The position numbers and the translations under genes are program-made. Shown here piece after piece: positions 42,150-51,899 of a stretch of 64,000 nucleotides of DNA. Under the pieces are notes generated by a model. The model was given only the letters and a program-made list of their open reading frames with translations. It searched no databases and was not told the DNA's origin. This DNA is from Bacteriovoracaceae bacterium (GTDB taxonomy: Bacteria > Bdellovibrionota > Bacteriovoracia > Bacteriovoracales > Bacteriovoracaceae). Location of the stretch: positions 89,927-153,926 of the forward strand of contig JABFRR010000002.1 of NCBI GenBank assembly GCA_013141065.1. Reading direction: 5' to 3'. The stretch's first letter is position 1; each line of letters starts with the position of its first letter.

Positions 42150-42242
42150 GTGTGTGTGGAGAATCTATTAAAAGGATTTTTTTAGACCTCCTGTGAATGT
42201 CTCTCAAAAAGCCCATTGCTGAAATATGCACTGGGCTTTTTT
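42150..42242 (+). ncRNA. candidate ~90-nt small RNA
   Basis: Lies between the -24/-12 promoter and a strong terminator, no ORF. Confidence 0.45.
42206..42242 (+). terminator. Rho-independent terminator
   Basis: AAAAAGCCCA...TGGGCTTTTTT. Confidence 0.85.
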
Positions 42243-42424
42243 GTTTGTGCTTCTTCGCGAGTCACCTAATCTTTTTATTTCCCAATTATTCAGTCAACTA
42301 ATGTTTAAATCGTTTTTGTTTTCAAAGTGTTAAAAAATTCCCCTGTCCAAAATTATTTTAAAATTATGTCACAATAAGAGGATATATAATTTGCGCTCGT
42401 TATTTTTATTGAAAAAGGAATTTT

Positions 42425-44188
42425 ATGTCTTTTAATTATAAAAAAAATTCACATGATTCAGGTGATAGCTTCTGGACATCTTATTCAGATTTGTTCTTAG
42501 GCTTAAGTTCAATATTCTTACTCCTCTATGTTGTCTCTAGCATGAGGCAGGGGGCAGATACAATTAAGCAACAAGTAGTCAATGAGCAACTTGAAACGCA
42601 AGTCAGTGATTTAAAAAATCAGCTCAAAGCATATGAAGATATAAAGAATCAATACATGAAAGATTCTGCCAGTGATTCTGAAAAAGACGAATATAACGAA
42701 CTCGTTGATAAGCTTTCTTTGTTACAAGAAGAAACACAGTCTGAGAATGATAAGCTTAAAAGACAATTACTCGATAACCAAAAAAAAGAAGTCTCACTTA
42801 ATAAGTACCAACAAATGGTACGTAATATGCTTAATGCCAATAAACTTGCCAAAACAAAAATCAATACTAGGGAAGTTGTCATTGAAGAAAAATCTCAAGT
42901 TATTGCTGAAAAAGAAGATCAAGTTAATGACTTAGAAAAAGAAGTTCAGTTAAATGAAAAAAAGATTGCTGAAGGTGAGCAACAAATTCGTGAAGCTAAA
43001 GGTCAACTTGTAGACAAAGTAAAACAATTAAAAGGATTGTTTAAGGCCAACAAACTTTCTAAAGCTGCAATGGAAAAAAAGATCGCCCAAGCTAACGAAG
43101 AAAATCAAAAAAGACTTAAGGCCTTGGCCGCCGAAAAACAACAGTACCAAGCACAACTTTCTGGTGTTTCTCAAAAACTTCAAGAAGTGGCTTCAGACCT
43201 AGATCAAACCAAAGAACAACTTGATCAAAAAGCAGCTGAAGCAAGTCAGCTCGCAGGCAAGTTAACCCAAACACAAGCAGACGCTGCAGCAAGAATAGCA
43301 GGATTAAAATCAAAATTTGGAGCAGAGCAGGCGCGATTAGCGGCTGATGCAGAATCAAAAATTTCAGGAATGAAAGCGGCTTTCGGCGCCCAACAAGATA
43401 AAATGGCCGCAGATGCAGAAGCCAAAATTGCAGGCATGAAGTCAGCCTTTGGTGATCAACAGGCACGTGAACGAGCTGCTTTTCAAGGAGAGCTTGGCAA
43501 ATTGAAACTAGGTGCTGCTGAAAGAGAAAGAAGAGAAGGAGAGTTTAGAGCTGCTGCTGCTGCCAAAGAAAGAGACATGAATAACCAAATGTCTGGCCTA
43601 CAAGGCCAACTTGCTAAGGCCAAAGCTGAAATTGAAGCTCGCCAAGCAGTTGCCAAAGATATTCGCCAAAGTTTTGCTAGGGCCGGAATTAAAGCAGAAG
43701 TTAATGATGAAACTGGTGAAGTTGTCTTAGATTTTGGACAGTCATATTTTGATAGTGGTTCTGCTCAGTTAAAAAATGAAATGAAAGCCGTCATTGAAAG
43801 AGCAGTTCCAGTCTATGCAAAGTCACTTTTAGGAAATGCGAAAGTTTCTGATAAGGTTTCTGCTGTAGAAATTATCGGATTTGCTTCGCCTACCTATAAA
43901 GGTAGATTTGTTGATCCAAAGAGTAGTTCTAAAGAAGATCAAGAAGCGCTTAAATACAATATGGATTTGAGTTATTCTAGAGCTAAATCAATTTTTAATT
44001 ATATCGTTGATAATCAAAATGATCAGTCACCAACTCAAAAAAGCTTAATGTCATTGATGAAAGTCTCAGGACGAAGCTTTTTAGAAGTTGCAAAAGTTAA
44101 AGATGTTTCACCAAAAGATTTTTGTAAGGTGAATGATTGTAAAAAAGCACAGAGAGTTGTTATTAGATTTAGTATGGATAAGAAATAA
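42425..44188 (+). CDS. MotB/OmpA-like protein with long coiled coil
   Basis: SFWTSYSDLFLGLSSIFLLLYVVS (single TM with conserved Asp), coiled coil, C-terminal FDSGSAQLKNE..VEIIGFASPTYKG..LSYSRAKSI OmpA-like domain. Confidence 0.8.
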   Translation: MSFNYKKNSHDSGDSFWTSYSDLFLGLSSIFLLLYVVSSMRQGADTIKQQVVNEQLETQVSDLKNQLKAYEDIKNQYMKDSASDSEKDEYNELVDKLSLLQEETQSENDKLKRQLLDNQKKEVSLNKYQQMVRNMLNANKLAKTKINTREVVIEEKSQVIAEKEDQVNDLEKEVQLNEKKIAEGEQQIREAKGQLVDKVKQLKGLFKANKLSKAAMEKKIAQANEENQKRLKALAAEKQQYQAQLSGVSQKLQEVASDLDQTKEQLDQKAAEASQLAGKLTQTQADAAARIAGLKSKFGAEQARLAADAESKISGMKAAFGAQQDKMAADAEAKIAGMKSAFGDQQARERAAFQGELGKLKLGAAERERREGEFRAAAAAKERDMNNQMSGLQGQLAKAKAEIEARQAVAKDIRQSFARAGIKAEVNDETGEVVLDFGQSYFDSGSAQLKNEMKAVIERAVPVYAKSLLGNAKVSDKVSAVEIIGFASPTYKGRFVDPKSSSKEDQEALKYNMDLSYSRAKSIFNYIVDNQNDQSPTQKSLMSLMKVSGRSFLEVAKVKDVSPKDFCKVNDCKKAQRVVIRFSMDKK

Positions 44189-44227
44189 TAATAAGAGAAT
44201 ATCGAGATCGTAATAAGGAGTAAATTT

Positions 44228-45136
44228 ATGTCTGACCAAATTAACACTGCCCATTGGATAACATGGTTTATTACAAGTCTTCCTTGGATTATCGGAGGAG
44301 TCTTTTTCGTGGCAGCGTTTACCAGATACATCATTTTTTACACCGTTCAAAGGCATGAATGGTTTTCTGTAGAATTTGAAAAAAGAGTAAACCGCTTTGT
44401 TGAGTCTCAGAACCCTGGAGATGTAAACGATGTTTCGTTCTATGTTCTTTCTAAAAAATGGTTAGAAAAGACTTATTATGAAATTTTTGAATTGCGTGAC
44501 AGAATGCAAAGAAGAAGATCTGATAAAGTCATGAGACTGGCAGATCGAGTTTTTCTCATAAAGCAAGGATGTGCTTGGCTAGTTAAAGATATTTTGAAGC
44601 AATTAAAGTTTTTGAAGTGGACTCAAGATACACCTAAAATGCTTAACATTACAAAAACTACATTTAATCACAACCCATGCTTTAATCGTATCTTTGGAAT
44701 CTTTCCGATAAACGTTGTGAACGATCTCATTTCAATTCTTCCAGGTTTATTCGTTGTTGGTGGGGTTCTTGGAACATTCCTTGGTATTAGAGGAGGTTTA
44801 ACAGCTCTTGGTAGCATGAACATGGAAAATCTTGATGCCACAAAAAGAGTTATGGATAGCTTCTTAGCTGAAATTGCTCACGCCATGGGGGCATCAATTG
44901 TGGGTATTACTTTTTCTCTAGCAATGCACATAGTGAACACATTGTTTAACCCTGAAAGAGTTTTTGGCTCAATGATTGATAGATTTGAAAGTGCACTAGA
45001 TTTATTATGGTACAGAAGTGACAACAATCGCTTTCCAAGTAACTCAGTGGCATTTGATGAACATAAAGATCCTTCAGAGGCATTGGCAGAAGAAGCTATT
45101 AAATTAGAAACTTCTAAAACGCCTGTCGAGGCATAA
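44228..45136 (+). CDS. MotA/TolQ/ExbB-like channel protein
   Basis: ILPGLFVVGGVLGTFLGIRGGLTAL...FLAEIAHAMGASIVGITFSLAMHIV. Confidence 0.8.
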   Translation: MSDQINTAHWITWFITSLPWIIGGVFFVAAFTRYIIFYTVQRHEWFSVEFEKRVNRFVESQNPGDVNDVSFYVLSKKWLEKTYYEIFELRDRMQRRRSDKVMRLADRVFLIKQGCAWLVKDILKQLKFLKWTQDTPKMLNITKTTFNHNPCFNRIFGIFPINVVNDLISILPGLFVVGGVLGTFLGIRGGLTALGSMNMENLDATKRVMDSFLAEIAHAMGASIVGITFSLAMHIVNTLFNPERVFGSMIDRFESALDLLWYRSDNNRFPSNSVAFDEHKDPSEALAEEAIKLETSKTPVEA

Positions 45137-45162
45137 TGATAACTGGGATGTAATGCACGGGT

Positions 45163-47932
45163 ATGAATGATTCAAGTGCTAATTTACTATTAAGAATTTC
45201 AGAAAACGAAAATGAACAGACTCTCTCCCTGAATGGGCGAGAGTTTGTCTTTGGCAGAAGCCAAGACTCTCAAGTTGTATTAAATGACCAGGCGTTCAGT
45301 CGATCTCACTTTAAGTTTACGGTAGTTGGTGAGAAGCTATTTTTATCAGATCTCAAATCTTCAAACGGAACCTATCTTAACGACAAAATAATAAAATCTA
45401 AAGAAACGCCTGTATTTGTTGGTGATGTTATTTATACTGCCAATTCTGATATAAAAATTTCTATACAGTCGATTGAAATCGAGACTCCTTATGATCCTGA
45501 CAATGAACCTACTCAAAGCAGTATAAATCTTGGGAAATTTAATCTCACTCGAACACAATATGATGAAGACGATGAGGCTTTTGAAGAAGAGATCGCACCA
45601 GAATCGGAAGAAATGTCAGATGCTGACAATGAAGAATTCAGTGAAGAATCCAGTGAAGATGAAAGTGAAAATGAGGGAGACTTTAACACGGCCATCTTAA
45701 CTGACAGAATATTTGCAGCCGCCAATCAGCAAGTCAGTGAAATATTGATAAATGCCAATAAAAAAGCGGAAGAGATAATTAAATCAGCACAGCTTGATCA
45801 TGACATAAAAATCAGTGAAAATGAAAAAATTTCAAAGTCAGATTTGCTTTCTAGAAAAAAGATAATTGAACAAGAAATTGAACAATACAGAGAGGCCCTT
45901 GAAGCAGCGACGCTCAAAGCTGTTGAACTCGACAAAACAAAAAAAATCGAAGAGCTAGAACTTGAATTAAGTCAGAGGCAAATAGAAAATGAAAGACAAT
46001 TAGAAGCTGAAGCTAGAAGAAAATCCTCTGAGTTTGATGTTGAATATAATGAAATGCGAGAGCGTTTTTCTCATGAATCTAGAGAGCTTACAGAACAAAA
46101 TCACGAAAAAAGTTTAGAGCTACAAAAACAAATTTCGGTAATAGAGAGTCATCTTCGATTAAAAAATGAAGAATATTTAAAGTTAGATGCAAAATTAGCT
46201 GAAAAAATTCAATCAATCGAAAAAGAAATTGACCTGCAGTTAAAAACTAAGAAAAAAGAACTTCAATTATTGCAATCCAACTTTGATAAAGAACAAGAAA
46301 AACAGCAAAGAGAAATCGACGCAACAATAATTGAAAAGAAAAATGAACTTTCGAGAGTCTCGAAAGAAATGAGTGAGACAATTGCTCATAAACAAAATGA
46401 AATTAATAAAATGATTGCGATGTATGAAGATCAAAAAAAGCTTCAAATACAGATGCTCGAATCAGATTTGGAAAAAAAGAAAATATTTTATGAAGATCAA
46501 ACAAATCAATTAGAAAAAAAGGTTGCGGCTACTCAAGTTGAACTCTACTTTGATTGAAAATTATGACATTAAGAAAAAAGAAGAAATGCAGACCATTTCT
46601 GAACTTAAAGTTAAAAATGAACAGTTGAAAAATAGTGTTTTACGTTATCAAGATGATCTAAAGAAAAAAAATGAAGAAAATCAGCATTTAATTGATGAAA
46701 TTAAAAGTGAAATTGATGGATTGACCAAAAAGAAGAATGAATCGACTAAAGAGGCCATTCAGCTTAAAAAAGAAGCCGATGATCTTTTATTAAAAAATAA
46801 AGAATTAACTGATATTAATATTTCTGTAGAAAATAAAACAAAAGAATCTCGCAACATTAGGGCAGAATTAGAAAAAGAAGCTAAGAGTTTTATTACTCAA
46901 AAAGAAGCTTTAATTCCAGAGATAGAAAATTTAAAGGCACAAGTTAATGAAGCTCGTAAAAAATTAGATGATATCTCAAGGCAGGCAGTTCATATCCAAA
47001 AAAATCATGAAAAAGAAATTGCAGGTCTGGATATTGTTTTCGCTCAAAAGAAAGAAAGTCTCGATGCAGAAATTAGAAAGTTGCGAGATATTGAAGAAAA
47101 GAAAATACAAAATTTAGTACTTCAAGAAATTAACCAAATTAACAAACTGAAAGAAGAATCACTAAAGATGGTTCTAGACTTAGAAGATTCAATTACAAAA
47201 GAATTGGTTAATTCTACGATGACAGTATTTGCCAATACGATTGGTGCTTCGAAATTTAAAGAAATAGCTCCTCATTATGAACAAAGCATCAGGACCTCTC
47301 TTCAAGGTGGAGTTCTCAAGTTATTAAAGAATGAATTAAATCCTTCAAAATCACCAAATGCTAAAAAATTGTCGTCTAATCCTAGAGTGATGAAACCGGT
47401 GATTATAAGTTCACTTATCAGTGCATTTATATTTGGGGTCATTCCTCATATTTATAGACAAATTGAAGATCAAAATGATCCTGTACGTCTCGAGATGGCA
47501 GCTAGAGCGCGTGCAGCCGCCATTGTTCCGAAGCGAGTTTTTACACCGATGAAAGTTGCTGAATTAAAGCCGACATTTGTTGATGCTGTCATTTACACTG
47601 AGGGCTTTACCGACGTTTATGCTAAAGAAGAATTTCGCTCTGAACTTATGAAAAAGGGAAGTGAGTATCTTTATAAACAATGGCAAATAGACGAAGAAAA
47701 ATCGATTGAGGCCTACGCAATGATTTTTTCAATGATTGATCTATTAAAAGATAAAACATTGAAAGTTGATCCTGATAATGAACAAAAAGACATCCAGAAA
47801 ATGGTTCAAATTGAAAAAGAGACATTAAAAAAGTTAGAAAAAATATTGGGTAATGAAGTCAGACTAGAAGCTGCCCTTAAATTTCAAACTCGCTACTATA
47901 AAGAATTTATTGGTGATACTTCGGTAGAATAA
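45163..47932 (+). CDS. FHA domain, long coiled coil, C-terminal TM protein; split in two frames at ~46.51-46.56 kb
   Basis: FHA: EFVFGRSQDSQVVLNDQAFSRSHFKF..LSDLKSSNGTYLND; ORF 45163-46557 and ORF 46523-47932 together mirror the single-ORF paralogue at 47938-50826. Confidence 0.7.
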
Positions 47933-47937
47933 TTATG

Positions 47938-50826
47938 TTATGGTGCTATGAGTGCTTTAATTTCTTTAAATGCACTTTCATAAAAATTCGGATACTCGAC
48001 TATTGAATAAACAATGCCAGCAAGCAGACAAAAAATGAGTGTATTTTTCTTAATCGCTTGAAAGTTAATTTTTCGTCTCGGAAAGAGTGTACGCATGTCA
48101 ACATTCTTTCTTTCGATTTCACCTTGAATGGCCTCTAAAACGACATTTTTAAATTTAAAATGTAACTTTTTAATCAAAGTTTCTGTTAATGGTAAATTTT
48201 TAGATTTTGTAATTTCTAAAGTGAGATGATCTTGAGCAATCAGTGCAAATGCCTCTGCCATTTCATGATTTTTCTTGTCAGCGTACCGCTCAATAGTTTC
48301 TTTCATCTCTTGGAATTTTTCTTCTTCTACTCTTTTTAATTCAGACATTTCGAGTTGATACCTTTCTTTACTTCGTTGGGCATCTAATTCAATGTCTTTA
48401 GCTCTTTTTTCAGCACGTAAAATAGTTTCACGAATCTTTTTTTCATTGGCGAGGTAATTGTCATTCATTAAACTATCTGATTTTCGAATTGATTCTTCCA
48501 AACTTCGTTTTAGTTTTTGATTTTCCTCGCTCTCGAGTTTATTTTTTTCTTTTTCTAGGATCACTTCATTTTTTAGTTTTTGAACTTCGGCCATTCCCCT
48601 TTGATGGAAACTGTGTGATTCCTTCAGCATGGCCTCTTTTTGTTTTGCAATATCAATTACTAATTGCTCTTTTTTCTTTTGTATATCGAGTTTTGTTTGG
48701 TTAGTGGCATTGAATATAGTTTCTTTCGCTTGATTTTGAATTGCGAGGGCCTCTTTTTTTGCATCATTTATTATTGTTTCGGCCTGCTTATTAGCAGCAA
48801 CAACAATTTCATGCCCTTTCTTCTGAGCATTTTCTTCTATCCAGTTGAGTTCACTTTTAATAGTTTCTTTTTGTTTGTTAAGTTTAGCTAATTCTTCAAG
48901 ATGAATAAGTTTTTCTTTTTCGTTTTCTTCATGGGCAGTTTTAAGCACTTCCTCTCGTTTTAAAAGAGAATCTTCTTCTGCTTTAATTTTCTTCTGATCT
49001 ATGTCTAAAAGAGCCGCTTTAATCTTTTTAATTTCTATTTGATTCTTTTGGTTTGCTTCCAATAAGATTTCTTTACTTTGAGCTTGCGCCTCCAAAATAA
49101 TGGTCTCAGCCTCTTTTTGAGTCTTTTCCCTCATTTCGTTTATTAACTTTTTCTCTTTTTCTATCGTTTCAAATTCTTGCTTAAAGTTTTCACTTTTACT
49201 CTCAATTTCTTTTGATACTTGAATGAGTGTTAATTGAATTCTCTCTAATTCAGATTTTTTTTCATTTTGGAGTTGGTCAATTTTATCAGCTTCAAATTGC
49301 AATTTTTTGCAATTTATATCAAGCTGGTTAATTTCTCTTTCAATTTTATTTTTCTCATTTCTAAGTTCTTGAATTTCTGGTTGTAGAGCATCTTTAGTCG
49401 CGAGAGCTTTTTCGGCCTCTGCAAACATTTTTGCTGTTTTTCCTTGAGCTTCATAAAACTCAGTTTCAATTTTCGCCTTAACTTTTCTTTCTTCTATCGC
49501 TAGTTCTTCTAGTTTTAGTTCACCACTTCGCTTAAGTGTTTGATGATAGCTTTTAACTTCATCGAGATTTTGATTTTCATTTCTTATTCGTTCTTTAATC
49601 GCCTCGACATCATCATTAAATTGTTTAATTTTTTGATTGTGCCTAGATTCTGCATTTTTAAGACTTGCTAGCCGCTCTTCAAAGGTTCTTAAAAGCTTAT
49701 CTTGCCTTGATTTTATCTCATGCGTTTCTTTTTCAGTTTTATTAAGTTCTTCATTGGCACCAAAAAGCAATTCTTCTAGTGCTTTTTTTCGAGTTTCTTC
49801 TTCATAAGAAATCCGATCTAATATTTCTTTTTCTTTTAATTGAACACTCTCTAGAATTTCTTTTTCAATTGATTTGGCATTTTCTATCATCTCTAATTCA
49901 GAGAGTTTGGCAGTGTCGAGCATCTTTTTTTCTACGGCCCTAGCATTTCCAATAATTTCTCTTTCAAATGACTTTGCATTTTCAATTATTTCGTGTTCAT
50001 GGGCCATGGCCCTTTCTATTATTTCTTTTTCTTTCGCTCTGGCTTTCTTTAAAATTAAATTTTCTTCTTCTAATGCATGCTTTTTAATTTGCTGAGCTTT
50101 TTTAAGAGAATTTTCTTTAAGTTTGAGTGATTCAGTACTAATAAATTGCTTGACCTGATTGTCTAGACTAGGGGCATCTTCAGGCATAACAGCTTTAAGT
50201 TTTGGTGCAGCTTTCTTTTCGGTTGCAGTTGAAGCCGGAGTCGGAGTCGGAGGTGGATTTTTGTAAGTCACTATTGAGCTGGATCCATTGGCAACTTTTA
50301 GCTCGACGACTTCAGGCATATTTGATTTTGCCATTGGTTTAACGAATGCCTTTACATTATCTTTTACAATGACTTTGGTACTTGCCTGGACATTGGTCTT
50401 TGCCAGTTCTTTGGTCACAACTTTGTTTTTATCTTTTATCAATTTTGTGGCATCAAAACTAAGTGTTCTATCTGATTGTTTGACATCGGCCAGTGGTTTT
50501 TTTTCAATCTGAGTTTCCGCGATGATACTTACTGAAGGTCCATTTTTTCCACCTAAGAGTAAGATGTCGTTGGCATGAAAAATTTCGGGTTTGCCTTTTA
50601 TGAGTTTGACATCATTTAAGATTGTGCCATTGGTAGATCCCATCTCTTCAACAACAATGCCATTATTATTTTTTGAAATTTTAAGATGATTTCTACTGAT
50701 GAGTTCGTGATTAAAAATAATGTTACAGTCTCGGCCTCGACCGATGACACATTGATCCCCATCAACTTTATGCGAAGTTAATTTTCCTTTTTCGTTAATG
50801 GTTATTTTAAATCTATTTTTACTCAT
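47938..50826 (-). CDS. FHA domain, long coiled coil, C-terminal TM protein (paralogue)
   Basis: CVIGRGRDCNIIFNHELISRNHLKI..EEMGSTNGTILND; coiled coil; C-terminal TM NTLIFCLLAGIVYSIV. Confidence 0.85.
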   Translation of the reverse strand: MSKNRFKITINEKGKLTSHKVDGDQCVIGRGRDCNIIFNHELISRNHLKISKNNNGIVVEEMGSTNGTILNDVKLIKGKPEIFHANDILLLGGKNGPSVSIIAETQIEKKPLADVKQSDRTLSFDATKLIKDKNKVVTKELAKTNVQASTKVIVKDNVKAFVKPMAKSNMPEVVELKVANGSSSIVTYKNPPPTPTPASTATEKKAAPKLKAVMPEDAPSLDNQVKQFISTESLKLKENSLKKAQQIKKHALEEENLILKKARAKEKEIIERAMAHEHEIIENAKSFEREIIGNARAVEKKMLDTAKLSELEMIENAKSIEKEILESVQLKEKEILDRISYEEETRKKALEELLFGANEELNKTEKETHEIKSRQDKLLRTFEERLASLKNAESRHNQKIKQFNDDVEAIKERIRNENQNLDEVKSYHQTLKRSGELKLEELAIEERKVKAKIETEFYEAQGKTAKMFAEAEKALATKDALQPEIQELRNEKNKIEREINQLDINCKKLQFEADKIDQLQNEKKSELERIQLTLIQVSKEIESKSENFKQEFETIEKEKKLINEMREKTQKEAETIILEAQAQSKEILLEANQKNQIEIKKIKAALLDIDQKKIKAEEDSLLKREEVLKTAHEENEKEKLIHLEELAKLNKQKETIKSELNWIEENAQKKGHEIVVAANKQAETIINDAKKEALAIQNQAKETIFNATNQTKLDIQKKKEQLVIDIAKQKEAMLKESHSFHQRGMAEVQKLKNEVILEKEKNKLESEENQKLKRSLEESIRKSDSLMNDNYLANEKKIRETILRAEKRAKDIELDAQRSKERYQLEMSELKRVEEEKFQEMKETIERYADKKNHEMAEAFALIAQDHLTLEITKSKNLPLTETLIKKLHFKFKNVVLEAIQGEIERKNVDMRTLFPRRKINFQAIKKNTLIFCLLAGIVYSIVEYPNFYESAFKEIKALIAP

Positions 50827-50937
50827 AAACCTACTGTTTCTTTAGGGATAATCGGTTTTTGAGTAAAAAAGTTGAATCAATCTCAAGACAAATACGTTTG
50901 CTATTTTTAATGATTGAGTGTTTTGGTTTTTTTGTAA

Positions 50938-51864
50938 TTAGGTCAGTGAAGTATCCATAATTTGATAAATTAAACTCGAGAGAATTCGTGCCCCTTTTTG
51001 AGAGAGATTATCAAAAATGGGGTTGTATTCATAGAATCCAAAGTGTTTTACTCGGAGATTATTGATTGAGTAGTTGAGTAATTCATCAACAAAAGTGTAG
51101 GGAAGTCCACGATGATTGACAGCGCTTACTCCTTCCATTACTCCCGCTTCAAGTGCGTCGGCATCTAAACTAAAAATATAAAGGGTGTCTCTTTCATAAG
51201 GGATCATTCGTTCAAAAACTTTTCTATTTTGAGTGAAATTTATAGTCAAGTGTCGAAGGTCATCGTAAGTGGCAACAATTTCTCGGGCCGAGCCTAATTC
51301 ATTCATAGTTGATTTGCTGTTGGCAAAATCATGAATACCTAATTGAATTAATTTAAATGTCCCTTCGAACTCATTGGCGAACTGCCGAAAGGGTGTGCCG
51401 GAATTATGAAAATCATCTATTCTCGTATCAAGGTGAGCATCAATATTTATGACAACAATTTTTTTATGGATGGTATTTAAAGATTTTAAAACAGGATAGA
51501 TATGGTCGTGACCTCCACCAAGATAAATGAATTTTTGAGCACGATGGTAGGTTTCATAAAGAGTTGTTAATTTTTGTATGTATTTTTTTTGAGAAAAATC
51601 AAAATCTTCCAATTCTAACTGTGAATCGGACAATTCAATTTCAGACCAAGTTTCTCTGGTATGTAGGGCCAATTTTTTTACGATAGCAATGAGGGCCTCT
51701 GGCCCAAAATTTGCTCCTCGCCGGCCAGCATTTCTTATTGCACCTATATCACTTGATGATTTGATAAAAAGCATATCAGCTTCACTAGGCATGGTCTTAT
51801 GATGAATAATTCTTTCGCGGTCTCTAGTGCTGGCATTATGAAGTATAGAATCTATTTTCATCAC
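50938..51864 (-). CDS. arginase/formiminoglutamase-family ureohydrolase
   Basis: YLGGGHDHIYPVLKSL, VVINIDAHLDTR, IFSLDADALEAG. Confidence 0.85.
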   Translation of the reverse strand: MMKIDSILHNASTRDRERIIHHKTMPSEADMLFIKSSSDIGAIRNAGRRGANFGPEALIAIVKKLALHTRETWSEIELSDSQLELEDFDFSQKKYIQKLTTLYETYHRAQKFIYLGGGHDHIYPVLKSLNTIHKKIVVINIDAHLDTRIDDFHNSGTPFRQFANEFEGTFKLIQLGIHDFANSKSTMNELGSAREIVATYDDLRHLTINFTQNRKVFERMIPYERDTLYIFSLDADALEAGVMEGVSAVNHRGLPYTFVDELLNYSINNLRVKHFGFYEYNPIFDNLSQKGARILSSLIYQIMDTSLT

Positions 51865-51899
51865 TCTTCCTTATATTAGCAGTTTACCTAAGTGGCACT

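Noticed and set aside
43116-43466. Minus-strand 116-aa ORF
   Set aside because: Antisense to the repetitive coiled coil of the MotB-like gene; no coding support.
42425-45136. Zorya-type anti-phage system (MotA/MotB-like genes)
   Set aside because: No ZorC/ZorD/ZorE-like helicase or nuclease nearby; the long coiled coil is in the MotB-like rather than the MotA-like protein; neighbours are FHA proteins.
46513-46519. -1 programmed frameshift on A AAA AAG in the FHA gene
   Set aside because: The -1 frame stops after six codons (GGT TGC GGC TAC TCA AGT TGA); the second ORF is in the +1 frame, so a classic -1 shift cannot fuse them.
49874-50095. Plus-strand ORF of 73 aa
   Set aside because: Antisense artefact of the hendecad repeat region of the FHA gene.
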